NCBI GenBank assembly: GCA_003614735.1
Contig: KZ992605.1
Coordinates: 1 to 26,777, forward strand
Length of the DNA: 26,777 bases
Direction: 5' to 3'
DNA from: Thamnocephalis sphaerospora
Taxonomy: Eukaryota > Zoopagomycota > Zoopagomycetes > Zoopagales > Sigmoideomycetaceae
Positions 1 through 8,660 of this stretch are shown here, in pieces. Each line of letters opens with the position of its first letter. Position 1 is the first letter of the stretch. The position numbers were made by a program, and so were the translations under genes. The notes under the pieces are model-generated. The model saw nothing but the letters and a program-made list of their open reading frames with translations, was not told the DNA's origin and searched no databases.

Positions 1-399
1 CATGGCGCGCAGTGGAATGGACGTTTGCGGCTGCGCATCGGCCACTGCAAATGCTTCCACCTGGCGCACGGCCGCCTCTCTCTTGCGATAGCTCAGGGCA
101 ATGCGCAGCAGTCGTCCCAGCAGGGTTATTAAGCAGGTGGGCAATAGCAGATAGTTGTACCAGACCGGGAACATGCAGAGCTGCTTCACGTACAGCAGCG
201 GACGCGTCATATGGGCGATGGTAAGCAGGCAGGCGGCGAACGTAAAGACCAGCGTCAACAGGATGGAGCGCTGCTGGAGCCATGGCACGCTCCGATAGCG
301 CACAAACGCAGCCGTAGAGAGGATGTAGTAGAGGAGAATGACGGCTAGGACGCCCATATTGGCCGCCATAACGCCGGTGCTGGCTTCTTCGGCCACCAT
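1..399 (-). CDS. Multi-pass membrane protein, N-terminal part (7TM/RGS-like), runs off window
   Basis: An open frame of 133 codons starts at the ATG at 399-397 and runs to the left edge with no stop, so only the N-terminal part is here. An in-frame TAG at 427-429 lies just upstream and supports this start, unless a splice acceptor there joins an earlier exon. Residues about 9-28 form a first hydrophobic helix (VLAVILLYYIL). A short loop with RYRSVPWLQQRS follows, then a second helix (LLTLVFTFAACLLTI) and a third (WYNYLLLPTCLITLLGRLLRIAL), ending in a basic, charged segment. A QQRS loop between helix 1 and 2, a P-x-W before helix 3 and a GRxLRxA end are seen in the 7TM part of fungal GprK/RGS-type proteins. 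That family call is from memory of the pattern and tentative; the RGS domain itself would lie outside the window. Confidence 0.5.
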   Translation of the reverse strand, partial: MVAEEASTGVMAANMGVLAVILLYYILSTAAFVRYRSVPWLQQRSILLTLVFTFAACLLTIAHMTRPLLYVKQLCMFPVWYNYLLLPTCLITLLGRLLRIALSYRKREAAVRQVEAFAVADAQPQTSIPLRAM

Positions 400-429
400 G
401 CTGATAGTGTACGTGCCCGACGGCAGCTA

Positions 430-2389
430 GAGCACTAAGATCTGATGCGGTGTTTGGCTGCCACGACGTCTACTGCGAACGGAGGATGCGAAGGCGATTA
501 GATGTAGTTGCGGTAACGTGAAATCGACGCAGGAATGGCGGGAGAGGCGAAAGATGGCGGCAGCAGGCAGGAGAAGCCGCGTCCATCTGCCACTTGCCTT
601 TTGTTTCGGCTAGCGCGCTCGCTGTAGGCTTACCAAAGTTGGCGCTGATCCATGTGTCCGTCATGCACATGTACGTCAACGAATCGTGCTTGGACGAGCC
701 TGTCCGTTGAGGGTCGCTGTTCTTGCTCGTGGGAGCAGCAGCGGTCGCATTGCGAATGGTTTGCCACGTTTGGGGGTTTGCGTCGGCGGCTTTGGCCGTA
801 CCACCAGTTGATTCGGCCAGCTTAGTTCGGAAGGCGAATTCTCAGCAGGCACCACTCCGTACGCTAAATGAGGCCGGAAGGGCTTCGCGCGTTGCACCGG
901 CGTGTAAAAGTAGCCGCTCGCTGGTGAATCTGAAGATACAAGTCTCGCCAACTATGCGTGCAACCGTTGTGTACACTGCTTGAGCACCCGCGGCTCGATT
1001 TGTGTAGCAACTGGGTGCCATGAATGGTGGCCACGCTTCTCGGCCCTGCGGCGCAACCAACTAGCCACAGCCGTGTCTTGGGTACACGTGGGCACGCAGG
1101 CTCGGCCCGCACTTGGCTTCCTAACCGCGACCGTTGGAGGCGGCGTGTAGCGGAGCATAAGCAGAGCCGGTCCCTGTTGCGGCTCGGCAGCCATACGCCG
1201 CAAGCAGTCCTGTGCGCGATCAGTTTGTGAGAGTTTGTCATGCATGCTCAACGTCACAAAGACATATACAGCTACCGCAAAGCCTACTCGCAAGCCATTG
1301 CCGGCCAGCTACCTTGTAACGCACTGTCTCATTCACACTACAGTGCACAGCGCATTGTGCGCTACGGCCACTGCCTACTGGTACGCACGCGCGCACGCAC
1401 GATAACACCCTGCTAGGCGGTCGAGCAGGACGTGTCGTAGGCTACTAGATGGCTGAGTACCCTGCAGCTGTCCATGCCCGCTGCTGATGTCGGTGTGTAT
1501 GTGCGTGCGTGCGTGCGTGCGTGTAAAGAGGCAACTCCGCTTGCTTGTGGCGCCCAAGTTCGAGGACAACAGTGCTGGTCGTCCGTCCAGCGTACTTGCC
1601 CTACGCTGGACCCCGATCCACGGCTGTCCATCAATGTAACCAGGCCGCACTATGACGTATGACCCCGCATTCAAGCGAGCGCAATTCCTTCGGCAAACCT
1701 GGATAGCGTCGCTGCATCGCCTCTCGCTGCTTGGCGTCTATGGACTGCGGCGTTGCCACACTCGCGTGCGCTTCGGCAAAGTAACGGGTTCTAGCGCGCG
1801 CTTGCAAGGTGTACACGCTGCTGCGTGGTCGACCGACATGGCAATCGCGAGCATGCGGCCAGACAAACATTGTCGCAGACGTTGAGCGGAGCGCGTGAGC
1901 ACGCCTTTGGCAGCACATTTGTTGCAACTTGCCGTGCTGCTGCTACCAATCAAATGTATGTGAACAAAGAGCTGCATCCAAACAATGCTCGGAGCGGCTT
2001 AAAGCAGCAACAAAGTGTGATCATGTTTGTCCTGTGCAAAAAGTGTGACACTATGGCCGGTACCCCTCGCCGCTAGGTGTTTAGCGCACTCCAAGACGGC
2101 AAACGCCACCAAAGCGGCAATTGTATCCACCACTAAGTCGACGGAAGAGCCGCTGAGGCGCAGCATCTGTGAACACAGAGCCAAAAGAAAATCCATTTTT
2201 CCAAAAAGGGATCGGCTCCTCGATGGGCCGCCCTAAATGGTAGCAGGACTTATCGACACACCGTCACCTAGCACCATCTCAAGTCGACGTTCACCGCTGC
2301 CTCCACAGCTTCCCCATAGTATTCTTCTCTTTGCGCTGCATCTCCTAGCCAACGTTTGCACTCTAGCCCATACTTGAAGCGTCCATACC
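430..2389. other. Long stretch without a supported gene
   Basis: Nearly 2 kb between the membrane-protein start and methyltransferase gene 1. Open frames on both strands are short, mutually overlapping and rich in Arg/Ala/Thr/Cys, as expected by chance. A minus-strand frame over about 680-842 is open and ends in a GTAAGC donor-like sequence near 628, so an upstream non-coding or coding exon of the left-hand gene is conceivable. I could not join it in phase to the ATG at 399. The stretch also holds a GTGC microsatellite. I see no tRNA or rRNA signature. Confidence 0.5.
1501..1523. repeat. GTGC tetranucleotide microsatellite
   Basis: About five and a half tandem GTGC units. A complementary-sense ACGC/GCAC run lies at 1383-1400, about 100 nt away, so the two tracts could pair as an imperfect inverted repeat. 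No gene overlaps them. Confidence 0.85.
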
Positions 2390-3563
2390 ATGGGCAAGCC
2401 ACTTTCCCGGCCATCGCTGTCCCCGTTCAAAACGGGCGATGTGGCGGCAGCCAGACAAGCAAAGCGTACCAACAGCACTGCAAGCAGTGAAGGGACACAT
2501 AGTCTTGGATCGCGCAAACGTCGCGGCAACGCTTTTATGCGCATCGTCACGCGACGCGGCAGCCGAGAGCACGAAGAAGTGGTTGAGCTGGGCGCACCGT
2601 TGGAATATGTGCCGGTCACTGATCCGTAAGTGCTAAGCCCAGTGTCCAGAATTTCGGACCATGCTTGTCTGACCATGGCTGCAATAGCCAAATTTCATAC
2701 CACAATGTTACGTCGGCGGTGGTTGGCACTGCATGTGCAGCGCCCATCGACATGCCAAAGCGTGTGCTGGATGTCGGCGTCAGCTGTCCTCACTGGATGC
2801 TGGTAAGCTGCTTGCGCCCTGCATGCCAAACATGCGACTTGCTGATGTCTGCTGGCCAACAGGAATTGGCCGATGAGCTGCCGGAGAGTGAGATTATTGG
2901 CATAGATTCGCAGCCAATGCCGCGAGACACTGTGCTTCCAGGCAACTGCACGTTCCAAATCGTAAGCCTGCGCCAAAGTAAGTGCGATAACCATTGTCTG
3001 TTGGATACAGCATCCTGATCAGTGAGCTAACTTGTTGCAATGCAGATCCGCATCTCCCATTCCCGGACAGTCATTTCGACTATATTCGCCACCGTCTTCT
3101 CAACGTGGAAATCCCAGTGCTGGTGCGGCAGCAGTACATGAACGAATGTGTGCGCGCTACAGCCTCGGGCGGCTGGGTGGAATTCTGTCAGTTTGTCGGC
3201 GCTCCCGACCAGACGGGCGAGTTTGTTACCACCTGGCAGACGCTGTTCGACACGGCATCCCGAGAGCGGCTCGTGCCCACCTACAGAATGGCCCATATAA
3301 GCGAGATGATGGCCATGGCCGGACTCACCGACATACAAAGCCAAGAGTTTCGCCTGCCTGCGGGCGACTGGGCCGGACCGGTGGGCATGTTTGCCTGGAA
3401 CTGCATGCGAGGCGGCACCATCGAGATGGCCCCAAGGGTGGCCCGCGTCTGCGAGATTCCCGAAGAGACCATATACGAGCTTCTTCCGCCCTTGCTGCAA
3501 GAACTCAATCGGACACAGGGCTACATTTCCATTATGGTGTATACAGGAAGGAAGGTTTATTAA
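2390..3563 (+). CDS. Class I methyltransferase-like protein 1 with degenerate SAM motif
   Basis: Four exons: 2390-2625, 2688-2802, 2863-2977 and 3046-3563, joined at phases 2, 0 and 1 through introns of 62, 60 and 68 nt. They encode 327 aa. The first ~75 residues are Ser/Arg/Lys-rich and probably disordered. The fold then follows the fungal LaeA-like class I methyltransferase order: strand 1 LDVG at 106-109, strand 2 end GID at 130-132, then LPFPD and FD at 159-167 and a C-terminal half with a G-Y-I-S-I strand. In the family, strand 1 is followed by a glycine loop (C-G-T/P-G-x-W). Here residues 110-115 are VSCPHW: the tryptophan is kept but both loop glycines are gone. The acidic D132 that normally contacts the ribose is kept. 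It may bind SAM weakly or be a non-catalytic relative. It is a paralogue of the gene at 7163-8342. Confidence 0.85.
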
Positions 3564-4330
3564 GAAGACGTCGTTGTACGTGACTGTACACATTTGGAAA
3601 TAGTAGTTAAAGGTGTAAAACAAGCGCATAGCGCATAGGCATGGCATGGGACTTGCCTGGTTGGTGGTAGTACGCGTGGTCCAAGCGTCGTCCGTTGTTC
3701 CTGGCAATTGTGTGGGTCGCCGCACTGTTTTTGAAATGCGCGCGTGTATGAAATCAAGCTTGGCTTTTTAGGAAACAGTACAGTGGCCATAAACCTCGAT
3801 TTACGGCACAAACGTCAATGTGCAAGACCATCGCCTGGATCATCACTTTCAGCGTTGCACTGTACGTGGCATGCTCGTCTCTGCTGGTGGCACATGGCTC
3901 CTATGCATCGTCAGACACTGCACTACTGTACTATTCCGCAGCAAGGCTGTGACTGTCGTATCAAAGTGTGCCATCCAGCCGTTGACCTGTTGGCGGAACG
4001 AATGTTGACCCAAACGATCGACAGCAGTGTGTGTTTACTGAGTGGCGCAGTAGACTCTGCCTTCATCTTTTGGCTTGGCAATACTAGACAGCCACACAAG
4101 ATGCCTACCTGTTGGTACTAGCATCTATCCACTGAATCTACGCCATAGCTTAGGCTGGCCAGCAATGCCATGGCAACGGCACCGGTTCGGTGCGTCTATA
4201 GGCATGACTAATAGTGCATAGCCGATGACGTTTATGCTTCTATAAACCGTCTGTTGTACAGGGCTGGCTGTGCTTGTCCACACAGCCTTTCTTTCCTATT
4301 GCTGCACGTACATTCCATGCTGCCGACAAC
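3564..4330. other. Intergenic, holds the F-box gene promoter
   Basis: No coding frame with recognisable features. Its right part contains the TATA box listed separately. The left part is presumably the 3' region of methyltransferase gene 1; I see no clear AATAAA there. Confidence 0.5.
4241..4246 (+). promoter_or_regulatory. TATA box of the F-box gene
   Basis: TATAAA lies 85 nt upstream of the ATG at 4331. This spacing allows a transcription start about 30 nt downstream and a short leader. It is a motif match only. Confidence 0.5.
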
Positions 4331-5839
4331 ATGCCAGAAACCGCTGCTAGAGTATTGAACGTAATTCCCGTGCCAAACAGACGTGTTTTGCTTGCACACG
4401 CAGGCTATCAAACGTCGCTGTGCTTGGCAAAGACGTGTCGCGCGCTACGGCAGCTCTGCACCGACAATGTGCTGTGGCGATTCTGGTACAATGAGGCCTT
4501 TTGTGTTGACCACGTTGGGCAGGAGATGGAGTTTGTCCTTTGGTGCGCACTCGGTACACTGGCTGACGCTGGTGGTGCGGCAGGCGGCGGACAAAACGGG
4601 ATAGCAGCGGATGCCGTTAGCCATCCGCTGGAAAGGATGGATTGGCGCAGTGTGTTCCGCCGTCGCTACCAAACGGCGCACAACTGGATACAGGACTGCT
4701 CGCGGCCGCGCCGGTTTTCGTTGGCAGTGGACTTGTCGCCGCAGATATGGCGGCAGTGCTATCACGCGGCCACCGGCTCCGTGCTCATGGGCGTGGACGT
4801 GGATAACAGCCGCATGTCCTGTTTCGTCCGCACCGACTACACTCGACGGCCGCAGGTTGGCGGTGCTGTGACCGAGTCACAGGTGCACCACCTGGCGGCC
4901 ACCAACGCTGCAGTGAGCGAAAAGCAGCAGCTGATGCAGATGAGTCCGCGGATGACTGTGATGCGTGTCACTGCCACGGGCGCAACAGAGAGGATGCGCG
5001 TCTGGTATGCTGGATGTGCTACTCCGCGTGAAGTAGTCCTACCACGTGAAAAAGTGGAAATTACCCAGCTGGCGGGCCGCTGGGCGGTTTTATGCAGCGG
5101 ACGGAGGGCAGGAGACCTGCGCTGGCTGTCGGTATGGGATCTTGTGCGGGGCGACATGCTCATGGAATGGCATGCCCGCGCTCCGACCGTGGCACATATC
5201 ATGCACGCTGACGAAGATACAGCAGAGGTGTACGAGTATCAGCCGAGCAGCACAGGGCCTTGTACGGTGGCCTGGAAGCAGTGGACGCTATCAACGCTAG
5301 ACGCGGTTGCTGACAGTGTGTGCATGGGTGCGTGCACGGTGCTGCCTCCGATGACGCACAGCTCGCTGCTGAACTTCTCGGCGCGTCGTGTGGGACGTGC
5401 TCACTCGGCACTCCTGATGCGCATCACCCATACCAACACCGTGCTGGTGGTACACGCTCACGAAGAAAACACGATGCGCGGCATACCGTTGGAAACAGGA
5501 GAAAGATGGTCGGAGATCACGGTGTGCTGCCGCGGATTCACTCTGTTCAGTTCAAAGCAGTATCTGTTCTTTGCCCCCGATGGCACGCTGCGGTATCGGC
5601 ACACGACGCGTTACAACATACACTCGCTGGAGCCTGTTCTCGGCAATCTGTACGTTGCGGTTATTCATGACAACATTGGCACACGGCACAACCATTTGCT
5701 CAACATCAGCAACGGCGAGGTCATTCGCATCATACCCGACTGCTATTCGCTGGCACTGCCGCACATCTCGCCTGTTGCGCTGTTTCGCATAGTGCAGGTG
5801 CAAGGCGAGCTAAGGATGCGTGACTATGGCGCAGATTAA
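4331..5839 (+). CDS. F-box protein, FBXW-like layout
   Basis: Single-exon frame of 502 aa. The frame is open a little further upstream but only from a non-ATG codon, so the first ATG (4331) is used, 85 nt after a TATA box. Residues ~5-58 fit a divergent F-box: a hydrophobic stretch with LLAHA, then SLCLAKTCRALRQLC and the closing NVLWRFWYNEAF. A Gly/Ala-rich loop (80-92) follows. Residues 104-119 carry DW-x3-F-x2-R-x9-W, the segment that joins the F-box to the propeller in FBXW/Cdc4 proteins. The remaining ~380 residues look all-beta (short hydrophobic strands, many W/Y) without clear WD signatures. Expected role: substrate adaptor of an SCF ubiquitin ligase through Skp1. It shares its layout with the F-box gene at 18617-20197. 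The F-box is divergent and the substrate domain unproven. Confidence 0.7.
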   Translation: MPETAARVLNVIPVPNRRVLLAHAGYQTSLCLAKTCRALRQLCTDNVLWRFWYNEAFCVDHVGQEMEFVLWCALGTLADAGGAAGGGQNGIAADAVSHPLERMDWRSVFRRRYQTAHNWIQDCSRPRRFSLAVDLSPQIWRQCYHAATGSVLMGVDVDNSRMSCFVRTDYTRRPQVGGAVTESQVHHLAATNAAVSEKQQLMQMSPRMTVMRVTATGATERMRVWYAGCATPREVVLPREKVEITQLAGRWAVLCSGRRAGDLRWLSVWDLVRGDMLMEWHARAPTVAHIMHADEDTAEVYEYQPSSTGPCTVAWKQWTLSTLDAVADSVCMGACTVLPPMTHSSLLNFSARRVGRAHSALLMRITHTNTVLVVHAHEENTMRGIPLETGERWSEITVCCRGFTLFSSKQYLFFAPDGTLRYRHTTRYNIHSLEPVLGNLYVAVIHDNIGTRHNHLLNISNGEVIRIIPDCYSLALPHISPVALFRIVQVQGELRMRDYGAD

Positions 5840-6687
5840 TGTAGCATGTGGCAATTAAAGCACCATGTTCAAGGGCAATCATCAGGATGGCGGCGCGCGT
5901 GCTGTGACGTGCACATGAGCGGCCGTGCATGCTCCTTGAATCAACCGTCATCGCTAAAGGTCGGCACGCTTTTGCCGACGCACCGGCACTTTACGGTCGC
6001 CATGTAACACCGGCGGCCATCTTGGACGGCACAAGGCTGGAAGCATGACTGGCGCCGCAGCCATCGCTAAGCGGCCGGCTATCTTTGCTGCGCCGCTTGG
6101 CACTGCGCCCTGCGAGACTGCTCGGCTTTGCACAGGTCGGTTGGCGGTGGCCAGCGCCGCATTCGGAGCCAGCACAGTGGCACCGGCAAACTTTGAGCAT
6201 TGCGGCCAAAAGCGTCGTCATGCACGCGCCCCAAGACGTCAGCTAGTAGCCGCTTCTAATGGTGTCTTGCCTAATTTGTGTTGCATCGAACGCCGGAAGG
6301 CCTATTTGGAAGCCTGTGCGTACAAAGCCAGCAAGATGCAAAAAAAGGCAGCGATATTTTCGCCAGCGTGGTCGCCAACCGCCGCAGCGAGCTCTTCAGC
6401 CGCCGGTGCCGACGTTGCCATAACCGCTATACGCGTGCTGGCCGCCTGTGGATATGCTGGATACGTTGCACACGTGCGATCCGTCAAGCGCACACACCGA
6501 GCAAGGCATATCGGCGTCCATGCTTTGCGGTGTCGCCGTACTCGCCCGACACCCCAGTTTGCCGGCGGACGATCCACGGAATACGATGGCGCTTCCGTTC
6601 TAGGCCTTTAGCGCTAACGCCGGCCGGACATTGCATATACCGAGCGCATTAGCCGCAAATGGACAAGGGTTTATGCTCCGGCGACCA
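5840..6687. other. Intergenic, no supported gene
   Basis: Three plus-strand and several minus-strand frames overlap here, all Ala/Arg/Cys-rich with no domain I recognise and no splice pattern joining them. The region precedes the F-box-like relic and could be more of the same decayed gene or simple spacer. Confidence 0.45.
5854..5859 (+). terminator. Polyadenylation-signal-like ATTAAA
   Basis: ATTAAA 15 nt after the F-box stop codon. It is close to the stop, but fungal 3' ends can be compact. Confidence 0.3.
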
Positions 6688-6975
6688 ATGGACGCCTTGG
6701 ATGAAATATTTGCCTTTACCCAGCGTAGGACGCTCTGTGCACGCTGCGCATGCAGACACACCAATGACCGGTGTGCCAGCGCAGTAGGCGCCGATAGCGA
6801 CCTCGGCACGGACGCTTTTGTCACACAAGCCGCGAGCGACTGCATAATTCGTCCATGTGCTGGCTGCTACCGCGCGGCAGCAGCACGCGTCAGAGTTTGC
6901 ACGCCGCCTTTCCTGAGCTGGATTGGGTGGTTTACCGCGCGCAAGCGCTGTTACACACGCGCACCGCATCCGCAA
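6688..6975 (+). pseudogene. Decayed F-box-like relic
   Basis: From the ATG at 6688 one frame reads LDEIFAFTQRRTLCARCACRH followed by a DLGTDAF ending. This matches the F-box pattern (L-x-x-IF-x-F, R-x-L-x-x-CA, C-R-x-W, LW-x-x-AF), but both tryptophan positions are lost. About 95 nt further, in another frame (6918 on), LDWVVYRAQALLHTR resembles the DW-x3-Y-x2-R segment found after the F-box in the two intact F-box genes of this window, at the corresponding distance. A third frame continues with RNVWVR. The need for frame changes and the missing Trp residues suggest a dead copy. It lies directly before methyltransferase gene 2, as if a methyltransferase/F-box block had been duplicated. The evidence is pattern-level only. 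Confidence 0.35.
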
Positions 6976-7078
6976 TGTCTGGGTCCGCGTGGTTCCACGA
7001 CGCAAGCACTCTGCCAGGGACCGACCAGCTGGCCTCACCGTACTTGCACTTTTCCTGCTGCGTCGACCTTTGCTTGTG

Positions 7079-7130
7079 CTGCCTCCTACATTCTTCTTTC
7101 TCCTTTCCGCCTCACCTCCATCTGCAGCAC
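7079..7130 (+). promoter_or_regulatory. Pyrimidine-rich tract before methyltransferase gene 2
   Basis: A strongly C/T-biased run ends about 30 nt before the ATG at 7163. CT-rich blocks next to transcription starts are common in fungal promoters lacking a TATA box. It could instead be the polypyrimidine tract of a 5'UTR intron, since it ends in CTGCAG. Confidence 0.3.
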
Positions 7131-7162
7131 GCAACGGCATCCTTCTGCACTGTAATAGAACA

Positions 7163-8342
7163 ATGGGGGCCTCCATCTCACGCTCGTCCTCCGCCAGCAG
7201 CTCAGCAGGCAGGTCACGCCGGGCGCACTCGCCGACTCCGCCCGGCGGAACACGTCTCTTTCCCATATTCCACGTTGGGCGAAAGCGCAGTCGGAGCGAA
7301 GTCAAAGCGGCGGTAAAATCGCCGACAAAGGAGCGCGGTCGTGCGTACACGAGCGAGACAAGCGACGAGCCGTAGGTGGCGGCGTAGCCACGCGGGATCC
7401 TGCGGCCATGCATGCTAACTGCCGACGCGCGTCGTGGTCGCCGCCGCAGCATTGTAAGACAGCATTATGTGCTTGAGGCGGTCATCGGCTCCGGCTATGT
7501 CTCGCCCATCGAGCACCCGCGGCGCATTCTAGACATTGGCGCTCACAGTCTGATGTGGATGCTGGTAAGTGTGCCTACGCACGCATGGCGCCCGGACGCT
7601 TGGCTTACCCATGCATGGGACGACGCAGGATCTTGCCAAAGAGTTCCACCGCAGTCAGATCACCGGCATTGGGTTGAGGCCCTTGCGTGCCGACACCTCT
7701 CTCCCGGTGAACTGCTCATTCGAGATCGTCGACTTATACGACGGTAGGCGAGGCCGGGTGGTTCCGAAACGGCTGCATCCCTTCGGACGGTCTAACATGT
7801 GCGCGACATGAGCAGATCCGCGACTGCCCTTTCCCAATGCCTACTTTGACTTTGTGCGACATCGCATTCTGAACGTGCCTGTACGACCGGAGAACCAGCA
7901 GGCCTACATCAGCGAGTGCGCGCGCGTCACCGCGCCAAGCGGCTGGGTGGAGCTGGCCCAGTGGCAGGGATTCTGCGAGTATGCCGGGCCGGCGGCGGCT
8001 CGGTGGCATGAGTGGTTTCTGCGGGCCATGGAGACACGCATTGCAGACACCTACTACATCGATCAGGTGGAGGAGCTGATGCGCACCGCCGGCCTGGAGG
8101 AGGTGCAAAGGAAAGAGTACCTGATCCCCGTAGGGGCCTGGGCTGGCTCAGCAGGCCAGCTTAGCTGGACCAACATCGAAGATGGCACGATTCTCATTGC
8201 AGAGGAGCTTGCACGCGTGCATGGCGTGCCAAAGCAGATGATCTGCGAACTATTACCGCAGATGCAGCAGGAAGTCAGCGAACATCGCGGCTGTTTTTCA
8301 TTTGTCGTATACTTTGGGCGAAAACCCGACATTAGTTACTAG
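7163..8342 (+). CDS. Class I methyltransferase-like protein 2 with degenerate SAM motif
   Basis: Four exons: 7163-7371, 7450-7564, 7629-7743 and 7816-8342, giving 321 aa. Intron phases (2, 0, 1) and the sizes of exons 2 and 3 (115 nt each) equal those of the gene at 2390-3563, so the two are paralogues. The N-terminal ~65 residues are Ser/Arg/Lys-rich. The core has LDIG at 97-100, LPFPN and FD at 150-158, and a closing FSFVVYFGRK strand. The glycine loop after strand 1 is replaced by AHSLMW (101-106), and the acidic residue after strand 2 is also lost (GIG at 121-123 where gene 1 has GID). It is therefore further from a working SAM pocket than its sister. The reading frame is intact and conserved outside the loop, which argues for a retained protein function rather than a pseudogene. 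Substrate unknown. Confidence 0.85.
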
Positions 8343-8660
8343 GATGTGTGCCGGCCACTCATTTAACACTTTTATGGCGGCGCACCTTCTGCCCGCCACC
8401 CCATTTGCTTCTCACTTGGCGGTATGCGTAACTTAATGAAGCGGATGCCTCTTCTTTTATCACATAGTTGACCGACAAGTATGGGTTAGGATATGGTGGC
8501 ATGTGCCAGTGCAGGCGAGCACTGGTACTGCCACCGTGGCCAGCACTATTGCAGGCTAGTGGTGCATTACACAGGGGTTTGCTGCATGCTGAGGCAGAGA
8601 TAGTATGTCAGTATGGGTGCTGGTGTTGGCGTTACGTCGGCATAATCACATAGTGCAAGC
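8343..8660. other. Convergent 3' spacer
   Basis: Separates the stop of methyltransferase gene 2 (+) from the stop of the glycogenin gene (-). No coding or RNA feature seen; both genes must terminate here. Confidence 0.5.

Noticed and set aside
3027-3725. 232-residue minus-strand frame
   Set aside because: Antisense to exon 4 of methyltransferase gene 1; no recognisable domain.
4274-4330. Upstream extension of the F-box frame from a TTG codon
   Set aside because: This is a eukaryotic gene with a TATA box at 4241; the first ATG in frame (4331) is the sensible start.
6045-6611. 188-residue plus-strand frame with Ala-rich segments
   Set aside because: No domain, signal or homology pattern; overlapping frames of equal quality exist on both strands.
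6649-7452. 267-residue minus-strand frame
   Set aside because: It is antisense to the relic and to exon 1 of methyltransferase gene 2, whose splicing and paralogy are strong. Composition is Arg/Ala-rich as expected from GC-rich antisense.
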